Shown here: in pieces, positions 15,807 through 24,261 of the stretch
How positions within the stretch are numbered: the stretch's first letter is position 1
Layout: every line of letters begins with the position of its first letter
Source of the DNA: Streptomyces natalensis ATCC 27448
Lineage (GTDB): Bacteria; Actinomycetota; Actinomycetes; Streptomycetales; Streptomycetaceae
Reading direction: 5' to 3'
Assembly (NCBI RefSeq): GCF_000935125.1
Contig: NZ_JRKI01000026.1
Location: 62,001 to 126,000, forward strand
DNA: 64,000 nucleotides
Notes under the pieces: model-generated
What the model saw: only the letters and a program-made list of their open reading frames with translations
The model's database searches: none
What the model was told of the DNA's origin: nothing
Translations under genes and position numbers: made by a program

Positions 15807-16571
15807 TCACGTCAGGCGGGCCTTCGGCCCTGACGCATCGGCGTCGAACCGCACCGCCGCCACGCGCTCGCGCGACCCCCGGTCCAGCAGGACCACCGAG
15901 GCCGCCTCGCGTACGAGGTCCGGGACCGGCTGCGTACCGCCGCGGTGTCCGCGGGCCGGCAGCGCCCGCAGCAGGCGGTCCAGGCCGCGCCGGTGCCGGG
16001 CGAAGGCGCGGCGCGGGGCCCGTCGGCCGCGGGACTCCTGGCCGGAAAGAGCCTCGGCGACCCCCACATCCAGGAGGACCAGGTGGAGTTCGCGTCCCTG
16101 CCATCCGGCTCGCCCGGCCAGCCATCTGCGCATCCACGGCCGGCCTCCGCAGTCGTGCACCAGCACGGGCCGGCCTCCGTCCACCGCGGCACGCATCCAC
16201 CGGAAGTACCGCCATCGCGCCCAGGGCCGGTAGACGGCGTACGGCAACCAGCCCGGCATCACCGCCTCGCAGGCGACGTGGACCACCCTCGGGTCGATGA
16301 CGAGCGCCGCCTCGGACCAGCGGCGCAGCAGCGTGCTCTTACCGCTTCCCGGCAGTCCGGAGACCACCAGCACCGTACCCGCGGGGTACGACAACACCGA
16401 CGGGACGTCCCCCGAGTCCTCGTACGCGCCCGGGACACGGAAATCCACCAGTCCGCGCGGGCGAAAAGCCGCCTCGTCACTCTCGTCACACTCGTCACGG
16501 GGATCGACCGGCTTCTCCGTCTCCGTCGTGCTCGCCGGCTCGGCCGCATCACCCAATGAACCGCTCCCCAT
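15807..16571 (-). CDS. P-loop ATPase/kinase-like protein
   Basis: This 254-aa protein has a Walker A loop VSGLPGSGKSTLLRRW at about residues 67-82 and a Walker B-like stretch GRPVLVHDCGG, similar to AAA_33/zeta-toxin-like small kinases of unknown substrate. An Arg-rich lid region (RGRRAPRRAFARHRRGLDRLL) follows, which fits a phosphotransferase. The ATG at 16571 has GGGGAGAGG just upstream. The first 50 residues are acidic and probably disordered. It is divergent from the GGAV-motif operon with repeated putative operators between them. Confidence 0.65.
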   Translation of the reverse strand: MGSGSLGDAAEPASTTETEKPVDPRDECDESDEAAFRPRGLVDFRVPGAYEDSGDVPSVLSYPAGTVLVVSGLPGSGKSTLLRRWSEAALVIDPRVVHVACEAVMPGWLPYAVYRPWARWRYFRWMRAAVDGGRPVLVHDCGGRPWMRRWLAGRAGWQGRELHLVLLDVGVAEALSGQESRGRRAPRRAFARHRRGLDRLLRALPARGHRGGTQPVPDLVREAASVVLLDRGSRERVAAVRFDADASGPKARLT

Positions 16572-16659
16572 CCTCTCCCCCGATGCCCACGGCACCCCGT
16601 TCCCTCGTCTCCCCGTTCCCCCGTCCTCGGCTCCCCCGCCGCCGACGAACCATGAAATG

Positions 16660-16685
16660 TACAGCACTGATCTACAGCACTGTAG
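16660..16685. promoter_or_regulatory. Direct and inverted repeats in divergent promoter region
   Basis: TACAGCACTG occurs twice (16660-16669 and 16673-16682), and CTACAG/CTGTAG form an inverted repeat with a 2-base spacer at 16672-16685. The layout suits a GntR-type operator controlling the P-loop gene. The same CTGTAG half-site appears in the inverted repeat before the lipase gene. Confidence 0.45.
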
Positions 16686-16866
16686 AAATCCCCTGGGCAG
16701 GACAACGCACACACACCACTCCTTCGCCCCGCCGTCCCCAACCAGTAGCCGCGAATCCCCTTCCACACGGGCGGATCCGTCGCCATACTGCACCTACGGC
16801 AACTCACTCACCATCCGTTCACGGAGGGCGAGTTGAACCACCGGGGGATCGGGGGACGGGGGACGT

Positions 16867-18609
16867 ATGTCCGTATCCAAGCAGCCCAGCCCGACGTTTT
16901 CGGCTGCGGCTTCGACTGCGGCGGCAACGTCGCGGCACATCCGTAGCGAGGCCACGCGGCTGCTGTGTGCGGGGGTCTACTTCGACAGCGACTTCCGTCA
17001 CCGCGTCATCGAGCAGCTGGTCGAGCACGAGGAGCGGCCGATCGCGCCCTCGCTCGGCATCGATGCCCTGCCGGTCCTCGCGCATGCCCTCCAGGCCCGG
17101 CGCCGGGAGGCGGAGACCGGGCTGGTGCTGCTGGCCGTCTGGGGGCTGTTCATCGCGCTCGGGCTGGCGGGGGTCGGCGCGCAGACGGCCTATCCCATCC
17201 CGTGGTTCCTGGCGTACGGCGTGGTCTGCCTGGTGTCGTGGGGCGTGCGCGGGAGCAGAAGCTCCGTGTTCGGTCTCGGCCGGGCGGTGATCAAGGAAGC
17301 GACGCGCGGCCGGCTGAAGGCGGTGCTGCCGGTCGTGCCGGTCGCCGTGGGGATCGTCTACTGGGCGGCCGTGATCCTCGCGCTGGTCAACGGTGCCGAC
17401 GCCTGGACGGCTGCGGTGTTCCCGGTGCTGCTGGTGCCGCCGGTGTGGTCGTACCGCACGCATGTCGTCTCCGTGATGCGGGAGAAGCTGAGCCGCGCCG
17501 CCTTCGCCAAGGCGACCCGGGAGACGCTGCCGGACACCGCCCAGTTCCGGCGGATCGGCGCGGCGATCGACCGCGAACAGCATGCGAGCCTGGCGATCTA
17601 CGACCCGTTCAGGCCGTTCGTCGGGGCCGGTGAGCCGTACAAGCCGTGGTCGTTCGTCATGGAGCTGAAGCGGAAGGGGTGGCAGGCGACCCCGCAGAAA
17701 CCGACGACGCAGAAAGCGGACCTGCACAAACAGTCCACCTGGGCGGAAAAGCCCGGCACGGGCGCAGGACCCGCCCCCGCGGCGGCCCCCGGGCCGCTCA
17801 CCGGCCGCGAGGTCATCGACCTCATCACACCGCAGCTGGAATCCCTGCGCACCTCGGCCGCCGCCACCAGCCGCGACCGCCTGCGCACCCTCGAAGTCGA
17901 CGAAATGGTCTATCTGCCGGTCGGGATGGCGCGCGGTCTGGTGAAGTACGAGGCCGCCACCGTCCAGAAGCACCTCAACGGTGCGGTCGGCGAGGGCGGC
18001 GAGGCACGCCGGCACTTTCTGCGCGTCAGGGTCGGAGCCTGGGACGAACAGGTAGCGATCTCGCTGCTGATCCGCGTCCACACCCAGGGCGGCATCCTGG
18101 TCCTGGAGGTCGTACCGCACATCCTCACCCCCGTGCGCCCGGAGTTCCGGTCCGTTGACGTGATCGCGGCACGCGGCGGGGAGGGCGTTCTGCGCGATGC
18201 CGTTCACAGTGTGCTCGGCAGCCCGTCGGCGGGTTTCGCCGCCGGTGTCGGCCTGCTGCGCACGGCCGTCTCGCTGTTCCGTGTCTGGCTGACGATCCCG
18301 GAGTTCGCGCTGCCGGACGGACCGGCCACGTCGGTGCGGGAGCTGGGCAGCGTGAAGGAGGTGTCCCTGCTCCAGGAGATGGACATCAGCCGCTACGTCA
18401 AGACGCTTCAGGACCGGATCGCCAGCGGGGTGCGGGAGGCGCTTCGTCAGAAGGGCTATGAGACGGGCGAGTTCGAGCAGTATGTGGTCAATGTGAACGG
18501 GGGCGGAGTGTTCATCGGGCAGATGAGCGGCGGCGCGGTCTCGTCGGGCGAGAAGTCGTCGGCGAAGCACTTGGACATCGTGGGCGATGTGATGGGTGGG
18601 CTGTTATGA
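16867..18609 (+). CDS. Large hypothetical membrane protein with C-terminal GGAV motif
   Basis: This 580-aa protein has a soluble N-terminal helical part (about 1-85), two hydrophobic hairpins (AETGLVLLAVWGLFIALGLA to AYGVVCLVSWGV; VVPVAVGIVYWAAVILALV to AAVFPVLLVPPVW), a disordered linker near residue 280, and a long cytoplasmic domain. The C-terminus carries GGGVFIGQMSGGAVSSGEKS, a motif repeated twice in the next protein. I recognise no family. The start at 16867 (ATG) lies after a GGGGG-rich stretch. It overlaps the next gene by ATGA, so the two are translationally coupled and probably act together. Confidence 0.7.
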   Translation: MSVSKQPSPTFSAAASTAAATSRHIRSEATRLLCAGVYFDSDFRHRVIEQLVEHEERPIAPSLGIDALPVLAHALQARRREAETGLVLLAVWGLFIALGLAGVGAQTAYPIPWFLAYGVVCLVSWGVRGSRSSVFGLGRAVIKEATRGRLKAVLPVVPVAVGIVYWAAVILALVNGADAWTAAVFPVLLVPPVWSYRTHVVSVMREKLSRAAFAKATRETLPDTAQFRRIGAAIDREQHASLAIYDPFRPFVGAGEPYKPWSFVMELKRKGWQATPQKPTTQKADLHKQSTWAEKPGTGAGPAPAAAPGPLTGREVIDLITPQLESLRTSAAATSRDRLRTLEVDEMVYLPVGMARGLVKYEAATVQKHLNGAVGEGGEARRHFLRVRVGAWDEQVAISLLIRVHTQGGILVLEVVPHILTPVRPEFRSVDVIAARGGEGVLRDAVHSVLGSPSAGFAAGVGLLRTAVSLFRVWLTIPEFALPDGPATSVRELGSVKEVSLLQEMDISRYVKTLQDRIASGVREALRQKGYETGEFEQYVVNVNGGGVFIGQMSGGAVSSGEKSSAKHLDIVGDVMGGLL

Positions 18610-19205
18610 CAACGGGGACGCACGAGCCGGAGGAGACGGGCGAGGAGACGGGCTCGGAAGAGCGACGGTCCGGCAACTCACCTGTGGAGCAGCGTAGTTC
18701 GGGCGGGATCAGCGTCGGCGTGCTGACCGGGGGCGCGGTGGCGGCCGGGCCGGGAGCCTCGGCCGAGGACCGTTCGCGGCGCTTCGGCCGGTCGGCGCCC
18801 GTGCCGGCGCCTCCGGGGGGCGAGGCCGGGGCCGTGCCGCCGCCTGCCGCCCCCGACGGCGGTATCGGCATCGGCGTCATGACCGGTGGCGCCGTGGCCG
18901 CGGGCGCGGAGGCCAGGGCCCTGGACAACTCGACGCAGGCGCTCGACGCGTCGCCGGAACTCCGTACGGCCATGCGCACCCTGCGCGAGCAGTTGTGCCT
19001 GCTCAGCCCCAGCGAGGAGACGGCCGAGGTCGAGGCCGGGCTCGCCGAGGCCGAGGAGGAGATCGCCGCCACGGGGCAGGTTCGGCGCGACCGTTTGCAG
19101 TGGCTGCGCGAGCGGCTCGACCTCGGTACGTCGGCCGTGGCCGGGCTCGCCTCGGCGGTGGCCGTCGTCCAGCAGATCACGCAGCTCTTGGGCGGGCAGG
19201 GGTAG
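18606..19205 (+). CDS. Small protein with two GGAV motifs and a coiled coil
   Basis: This 199-aa protein has an acidic start, then GGISVGVLTGGAVAAG (about residue 33) and GGIGIGVMTGGAVAAG (about 85), nearly identical copies of the motif at the end of the previous protein. A C-terminal coiled coil follows (ELRTAMRTLREQLCLL; EEIAATGQVRRDRLQWLRER) ending in a small hydrophobic helix. No enzymatic domain is seen. The shared motif in two coupled genes suggests an assembly or sorting signal, which is inference. Confidence 0.65.
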   Translation: MTTGTHEPEETGEETGSEERRSGNSPVEQRSSGGISVGVLTGGAVAAGPGASAEDRSRRFGRSAPVPAPPGGEAGAVPPPAAPDGGIGIGVMTGGAVAAGAEARALDNSTQALDASPELRTAMRTLREQLCLLSPSEETAEVEAGLAEAEEEIAATGQVRRDRLQWLRERLDLGTSAVAGLASAVAVVQQITQLLGGQG

Positions 19206-19210
19206 TCGGC

Positions 19211-19621
19211 GTGAGTCAATGGGACGAGGACAGACAGGACTGGGTGCAGCCGCCGCACCCAACGGGTCCGCCACCGGGGACCCGGCCTTGGCGCCTGCTG
19301 ATCGCGGCGATCGTCGCGGTCGTACTGGCCGCGGCGGCCGTTACGGGAATCTGGCTGCTGCTGCGCGACGCCGCGAGTGGCAGCCTTCCGGAGGGCCCGG
19401 ACACACCGCCGGGCTACACGACGCCCGGCTACACACCTCCTGGCTATACGCCCGGCTATACCCCACCCGGCTACACACCCGACTACACACCGCCTGGCTA
19501 CACGCCTGGCTACACACCCGACTACACGCCGCCCGGCTACACACCCGGCTACACGCCGCCCGGCTACACACCCGACTACTCGCCGCCCGGCTACACGCCT
19601 GGCTACACGCCGTCTGGCTGA
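19211..19621 (+). CDS. Membrane-anchored YTP-repeat protein
   Basis: This 136-aa product from GTG 19211 has a tryptophan-rich short N-terminus (SQWDEDRQDWVQPP), one transmembrane helix (LLIAAIVAVVLAAAAVTGIW) and about 70 residues of PPGYTPGYTPDYTP-type repeats encoded by 9-12 base tandem units. It stops right after the repeats. The sequence immediately after, in another frame, encodes a domain usual for such membrane-anchored proteins, so this is probably the front half of a split gene. It lies 5 bases behind the GGAV gene. Confidence 0.6.
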   Translation: MSQWDEDRQDWVQPPHPTGPPPGTRPWRLLIAAIVAVVLAAAAVTGIWLLLRDAASGSLPEGPDTPPGYTTPGYTPPGYTPGYTPPGYTPDYTPPGYTPGYTPDYTPPGYTPGYTPPGYTPDYSPPGYTPGYTPSG

Positions 19622-19623
19622 GT

Positions 19624-20052
19624 GCCGTCGGGAATGCTGCCCGGGACCGATTCCACGGCGACGGCGCGGCGCCGGTCGTTCCCGACACCGCGTCCGACCC
19701 GTGCGCGGCGGTCGGCTACGCCACGGCCCAGCAGTGGGGGCTGGGCACGGGCCGGCCGGACACCCCCACCGGCTCCGACGTCTCGCTGAAGTCGTGCACG
19801 TGGGACTGCTCCGGCTTCAAGGAGGGGACACCCGCCACCTTCCACGTCATCCGCAGCAAGGACATCCCCATGTCGCCGGCGCCGGGTCAGAAGCGGGAGG
19901 CGTGCGGGCCCTCCTGCGGATCCTCCCGGCCCCGTCCCTGGGCGCCCCCGGTAACCGCCGTCCGCAGAAGGGGCGTTGCCGCCGTCCTGGTGAGGCAGCG
20001 GATCTTGTCCGGGTCGCGGCCGGTGACGGCGGCGGTGGCGGCGGGGCCGTAG
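19624..20052 (+). pseudogene. DUF3558-like tail, out of frame with the repeat protein
   Basis: This frame, shifted relative to the YTP-repeat gene, reads VVPDTASDPCAAVGYATAQQ and VSLKSCTWDCSGFKEGTPAT: the DPC..L...A..LG and C.W pattern of DUF3558-type extracytoplasmic domains. It has no start codon or ribosome site, and after about 100 residues the resemblance ends. A one-base indel near the end of the repeats would restore one long protein. The 3' part overlaps the convergent sigma-like gene. Confidence 0.5.
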
Positions 20053-20366
20053 CCGAGGGCCGCGAGGACGAGGGCGTCGTAGCGCAGGAGGCAGTCGGTG
20101 GTGAGGGGAGTGGTCAGGGGTAACGGGGTGGCGTGGCGGCGGACTTCGTGGGAGAGGTGGTCCCAGGCTTCGGCGGTGGGGTTGACGGAGCTGACGAGCG
20201 TCTGCCAGTGCCTGGCCAGGGTGGCGAAGGTTTCGGTGACGACCGCGGCGGCCAGGGCCGCGGGCAGATGGGCGTGGGCGTAGGCGAGGTAGGGCGCGCG
20301 GTGCAGCGTACGGAAGGCCTCGAATGCGGGAGGCGGTACGCGTGCGGGTGCGGGGGCGAAAGGCAT
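19887..20366 (-). CDS. ECF-sigma-like protein
   Basis: This 159-aa protein resembles a short extracytoplasmic-function sigma factor. FEAFRTLHRAPYLAYAHAHL and TETFATLARHWQTLVSSVNP look like region 2, and DALVLAALGYGPAATAAVTG resembles region 4, but the basic DNA-recognition helix is weak. It may be a degenerate sigma or a sigma-like regulator. The ATG at 20366 has AGGA 5 bases upstream. The last 25 residues are low-complexity and overlap the DUF3558-like remnant. Confidence 0.55.
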   Translation of the reverse strand: MPFAPAPARVPPPAFEAFRTLHRAPYLAYAHAHLPAALAAAVVTETFATLARHWQTLVSSVNPTAEAWDHLSHEVRRHATPLPLTTPLTTDCLLRYDALVLAALGYGPAATAAVTGRDPDKIRCLTRTAATPLLRTAVTGGAQGRGREDPQEGPHASRF

Positions 20367-20462
20367 GGAAGTCCTGAGGGTCGCGGGGCCTGGCGAGGGC
20401 GGGGCGTGGGGACGGGGACGAGGGACGGGCACGAAGGGCGAACCGCGCGACGGGGGCGCGGG

Positions 20463-21548
20463 TCAGCCGAAGGCGCCGGCGGGGAGGTGGGGGCCGTGGG
20501 CGTCGGGCGGCGGGGTCCGGTAGGCGGCGTTCCAGAGGGGCCGTAGGTCGGCGGGGCGGCCCTGGAGGGCGGCGACGAGACGGGTGGTGGTGTGCCAGTC
20601 GGGGACGTCGGTGCCGTTGAGTGCGCGGGCGATGTGGTTGACGCCGAGCGTGTTGCCGGCGGCGCGGCGGATGGCCCACAGGTGGGGTCGGTCAGCGGCG
20701 AGGTAGAGGGCCCGTAGCGCCGTGTGGAAGCGGCGTTTGGCGTCGTCATGGTGGTGCGGGGCGGGGGGCCGCGTACAGGCTTCGGGGTCGGGCGGGCGCT
20801 GGGCGGCCTCCCACAGGGCGCGGAGTTCCTCGGGGTTGCCGTCACAGGTACGGGCGAGCCGTTCGGCGACGGGCCAGGAGGGCAGGCGCTGGCCGGAGAG
20901 GATGCGTGAGACATGGGAGGCGGAGACGCCGGAGGCGGCGGCGATGTCCTTGAGGGTCCGTCCGGTCTTGCGTTGGAGGGAGGTCAGGGCGCCCGCGAGG
21001 TGCTGGGCGGGGGTGTGCGTCGGCGGGCGCAGGGCGGTGCCGGCCGGGGGCAGCGGGGTGGCGTCGGCCGGCGGGCGGGGCGCGGGCAGCAGCGGGGAGG
21101 CGCCGCGGCCGCGGGCGGCGCGGCGGTTGTCCAGCCTGCGGGTAAGCGTTTCTTCGGTCCACTTCTTGCGCAGCCGTTCGGAGCTGAGGCCGGCGGGTGC
21201 GGCGAGGGTGTCCCAGGTGTCGCCCTGGACACGTCCGCGCCGGACCACGGCGGCCTCGGTGTCGGTGACCATCCGTTTGAGGACCGTGAGGTGGTGGAGG
21301 AGATGGGCGGAGGGGGCGCGGCCCTGGACGGCGGCGAGCAGATCGCTGACCATGCGGTTGAGGTCCTCAGCGGCCTCGTCCATATCGGTTTCGGGCATGG
21401 AGAGGTCGGGCGGGTCCAGGGACTTGCGGCGGGCGGCGCGCTTGCAGGGCTCGGAGCACATGGTGCTGGGGCGGCCGGGGCGGGCCGGTTGTACAAAGGA
21501 CGCGCGGCAGTTCTGGCAGATCCGTCGCTGCGGTGCTGCGGGAGTCAT
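20463..21548 (-). CDS. XRE-type HTH protein with N-terminal zinc-finger-like motif
   Basis: This 361-aa protein has a Cys4-like motif (ICQNCRASFVQ to TMCSEPCKRAARR, residues about 10-40), a helical region with LRKKWTEETLTRRLDNRR resembling a replication/segregation-type DNA-binding helix, then a canonical XRE helix-turn-helix (LKDIAAASGVSASHVSRILSG, about residues 205-225) and a second related copy towards the C-terminus (NTLGVNHIARALNGTDVPDW). Two tandem HTH units suggest a repressor binding a long operator. It is codirectional with the sigma-like gene. Confidence 0.65.
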   Translation of the reverse strand: MTPAAPQRRICQNCRASFVQPARPGRPSTMCSEPCKRAARRKSLDPPDLSMPETDMDEAAEDLNRMVSDLLAAVQGRAPSAHLLHHLTVLKRMVTDTEAAVVRRGRVQGDTWDTLAAPAGLSSERLRKKWTEETLTRRLDNRRAARGRGASPLLPAPRPPADATPLPPAGTALRPPTHTPAQHLAGALTSLQRKTGRTLKDIAAASGVSASHVSRILSGQRLPSWPVAERLARTCDGNPEELRALWEAAQRPPDPEACTRPPAPHHHDDAKRRFHTALRALYLAADRPHLWAIRRAAGNTLGVNHIARALNGTDVPDWHTTTRLVAALQGRPADLRPLWNAAYRTPPPDAHGPHLPAGAFG

Positions 21549-21671
21549 GGGGGTGCCTCTTTCGGGGGGCGTACGGGAGAGGAAAGGCGCGCCCCGGTGG
21601 TCGTCCTCGGCCCTGCCGTGCGCCAAACTCGCGCACGGCAGGGCCGGATCGAAGGGGCTGCGCCGGGCCGG

Positions 21672-21989
21672 TCAGGGCGCCCGGCGGTCCGGGGGCCCGG
21701 TATGGCCGTCACCGTCTGCGGGCCGGCAAATGCGCCGGTAGGTGAGCCGGGATCCTCTCGCCGCCCTGATGCAAGCCATGGCCAGCGCGACCGCGGCCAT
21801 GCTCCCTGCGGACCCGGTCCAGGCCATGACCGGCCAGATCAGCACGGTGATCAGGACGCTGCCGTGCACGGTGACTGTCAAGTCACCGGCACCGTGCGTT
21901 TCATTGCAGGAAGTCGGCGGCATGATACTTTCGGCACCGAAATCCACGGCCCATAACGGGCTTTGGTGGTGATAACGGTCATCTGGCAT
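21672..21989 (-). CDS. Small membrane protein (105 aa)
   Basis: A perfect AAAGGAG site 7 bases before the ATG at 21989 supports this gene. After a soluble start (MPDDRYHHQSPLWAVDFGAE) there are two hydrophobic helices, VTVHGSVLITVLIWPVMAW and GSAGSMAAVALAMACIRAA, then a basic, probably cytoplasmic tail. Small two-helix proteins of this kind occur next to XRE regulators and in actinobacterial conjugative elements, but no other element genes are here. Function unknown. Confidence 0.55.
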   Translation of the reverse strand: MPDDRYHHQSPLWAVDFGAESIMPPTSCNETHGAGDLTVTVHGSVLITVLIWPVMAWTGSAGSMAAVALAMACIRAARGSRLTYRRICRPADGDGHTGPPDRRAP

Positions 21990-22474
21990 GAGCTTCTCCT
22001 TTGGTGCGTGCCGAGGAATCGATCGAAATCACGGTTGTTCGACAGGCCCTGGCCATGGAGTGGACGCCCCGGCCAGGGTCACTGTCTTCCCGGACTGGCC
22101 ATCCGGTGTCGGGGAATCTACTTCGCCCTCGGTCCGTCGCGCCACGACCACAGAGGGTTATGGCCGTAGACGACCGGGCGGATCACGTAAACCCCTCCCC
22201 CGGGGTTGGTCACCGCCGTCGCCCGCCTCCCGGACCCGTGCGATCGATCCGGAACGAGATTGATCGGATGAGGCATCAGGGATGGTCAAAGCTGGTCGCT
22301 TTGGTGTTCAACCGCAGGAGGAATCCTGTACGCCGGGTCGCCTTCGGGGCGTACGGTACGCGCGCACGGTTTGCCCCTCGCGTGCCTGCGCGCCACCCCG
22401 CGCCACGGCCCGCCACCAGCCGCGGCCGTCCGACGCGAGCACCTGGCCGCCTCCGTGGGACCGGTGTGGCCCGG
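21990..22474. other. Intergenic region without recognised gene
   Basis: This stretch between two leftward genes holds a small hairpin (AACCCC/GGGGTT near 22190-22210) and AT-richer patches, probably promoter sequence for the small membrane protein. Frames across it show no domain. Confidence 0.4.
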
Positions 22475-23533
22475 TCACGGTTTGCGGGCGAGGACCGCTC
22501 CGTTCGCCCCCGGGGCCCGGAACGGCACGGTCCGTACGGCATCGAAACCGGCCGCCCGCAGCCACCGCCCGTACTCCGCGGCCGTGTAGTTGCGCCCCGG
22601 AGTGCCGATCAGCATGTTCAGGCTCATCAGGGCCGCATCGGCCGGTCCGGTCTTGTCGTCGTCGACGAGCAGTTCGCTGATCACCAGGGTGCCGCCGCTG
22701 GGCAGCGCGCGGAAACAGGCGGCGAGCAGCTCCCGGTTACGGGTCTCGTCCCAGTCGTGCAGGATCATGGACAGCAGGATCGTGTCGTGCCCGCCCGGCA
22801 GCTCCGGGTCGGCGAAGAAGTCGCCCGGGTGGACGCCGATGCGTTCCGACAGCCCGGCCTCGGCGACCCGGTCGGCGGTGAACGCGCAGACATGCGGCAG
22901 GTCGTAGACGGTGGCCCGCAGCCCGGGGTGGTAGCGGCACAGTTCGATGGCGAAGGCACCCCCGCCGCCGCCGACGTCGAGCAGTCGCGCCGTACCGAAG
23001 TCGACCGCCCGGGCCAGGGCGCGGCCGGTGAGCGCCGAGAGCGGGTAGAGCCCGTCCCAGAAGAGTTCCGGGCGGTTCTCCGCCTCGAAGAGGCCCTTGT
23101 CCGGTTCGGGGGCCTGCCGGGTGGGGCGGCCGGTGCGGACCGCCTCGGTGACCCGCATCCATCCGGGGTAGACGTAGTGCTGGAGCATCCGGACGTAGTC
23201 CCCGAAGTAGTACGGCCGCCCGCGCACCAAGTACTCCTCCGCAACGGGGGAGTTGACATAGCGCTCGCCGTTGCGCCGCAACAGGTCCAGGGATGCGCAG
23301 GCGGTCAGCAGCATGTCGGCGGGCCGTGCGGGGATGCCCAGTCCCTCGGCGGTCTCGGCGGCGCTGGCACCGCCCTCCTGGGAGAGGAAGGTGAACAGGC
23401 CGACGTCCTCGGCGGCCACCAGCGCCTGCGAGGCCCACAGTCCCGAGGTCAGGGCGAACAGCGGGTCCACGGGAGGCGCGCCGTGCGCCGCGTCGCCGGG
23501 GGAAGCGGGGGAATGCGGGGGCCGGTCGTCCAT
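22475..23533 (-). CDS. SAM-dependent O-methyltransferase
   Basis: This 352-aa methyltransferase belongs to the hydroxyneurosporene/acetylserotonin OMT-like family common in secondary metabolism. Residues 20-110 form the helical dimerisation domain (LFALTSGLWASQALVAAEDV; GLFTFLSQEGGASAAETAEG). The Rossmann fold follows with motif I LLDVGGGGGAFAIELC, TVYDLPHV, the SMILHDWDE motif with the catalytic-type His/Asp, and LVISELLVDDD. The ATG at 23533 has GGGAG upstream. No synthase genes adjoin it, so the substrate is unknown; it may belong to a scattered pathway. Confidence 0.85.
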   Translation of the reverse strand: MDDRPPHSPASPGDAAHGAPPVDPLFALTSGLWASQALVAAEDVGLFTFLSQEGGASAAETAEGLGIPARPADMLLTACASLDLLRRNGERYVNSPVAEEYLVRGRPYYFGDYVRMLQHYVYPGWMRVTEAVRTGRPTRQAPEPDKGLFEAENRPELFWDGLYPLSALTGRALARAVDFGTARLLDVGGGGGAFAIELCRYHPGLRATVYDLPHVCAFTADRVAEAGLSERIGVHPGDFFADPELPGGHDTILLSMILHDWDETRNRELLAACFRALPSGGTLVISELLVDDDKTGPADAALMSLNMLIGTPGRNYTAAEYGRWLRAAGFDAVRTVPFRAPGANGAVLARKP

Positions 23534-23907
23534 GACGCAGCTCTCCCGTCTCTCCGCCCCCGCGGCGGAGTCCTCGAAGCGAACCGGTATCCGGTGGTGG
23601 GGACGCCGGGTCAGGACCGGCCGACTCATGACCAGTCGGCGCCCGGAGACGATAGCAGCAGCTGATCATTACCGCGATGGTTCCGGGGATCGTCCGTGAT
23701 GCCCGTGGGGGTCCGCGTAGTCCCCCTGGGATCAAGGGAGTTGGCGGCGATGCCCGTATCCGGGCACCGTGCGGGACGCCGTGCCCGGCCGGGGGCCGCG
23801 CGGAGGCCGGCGGGCGCGCGGCGGGCGGCCCTCTATCCTGAAACCGGCACCCGCTCCGCGCCCGCCACCCCTCAACGTCTCCCGCCCGCAATAAGGACAA
23901 CTCCCCC
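23534..23907. other. Divergent promoter region, no gene
   Basis: A region between the methyltransferase and the secreted small protein. It contains an inverted repeat CCGACT/AGTCGG with a 7-base spacer near 23622-23640, upstream of the methyltransferase start, and a GGGGG/CCCCC hairpin near 23705-23730. No frame in it looks coding. Confidence 0.35.
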
Positions 23908-24210
23908 GTGAAAAAGAGCGCGATAGCCGGCCTCGGTCTCCTCGGCCTCCTCGCGGCGGCCGGTGCCTACGAGAGCAGCACGCTGGCCAGCAATCCGATG
24001 TCCCTGGCGGAATACAACGCGATCAAGGTCGGCAGCAGCCAGAAGGATCTGCTCCGCTATGCCAGTACGTGCCAGCAGGAGGACACGGCCGCGCCCGGGG
24101 ACGGCTACCCCGTCACCTGGACCTGCTACGGCGCCGACGGGAGCAGCAATGCGGTGTTCTTCTACTCCCGGGGCCAGCTGTTCAGCAAATCGGAGACGGG
24201 GCTCGAATAG
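23908..24210 (+). CDS. Small secreted SmpA/BLIP-fold-like protein
   Basis: This 100-aa protein starts with a Sec signal (VKKSAIAGLGLLGLLAAAGA), then MSLAEYNAIKVGSSQKDLLR and PVTWTCYGADGSSNAVFFYS. The IKVGSSQKDL segment followed by a Cys pair (STCQQ; WTCYG) and an AVFFYSRGQL strand is the pattern of SmpA/OmlA/BLIP-like two-layer domains. A beta-lactamase-inhibitor role is not implied; the fold is generic in actinobacteria. GTG start with AAGGAC upstream. Confidence 0.6.
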   Translation: MKKSAIAGLGLLGLLAAAGAYESSTLASNPMSLAEYNAIKVGSSQKDLLRYASTCQQEDTAAPGDGYPVTWTCYGADGSSNAVFFYSRGQLFSKSETGLE

Positions 24211-24261
24211 CGCCCTGCCGCGGGGCCGTCCCACCGGCCCGGCGGTGGGGCGGTGCGGCGG

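Noticed and set aside
21672..21989. Part of an integrative conjugative element with the XRE gene
   Set aside because: No integrase, Rep, Tra/FtsK gene or att repeats are found nearby.
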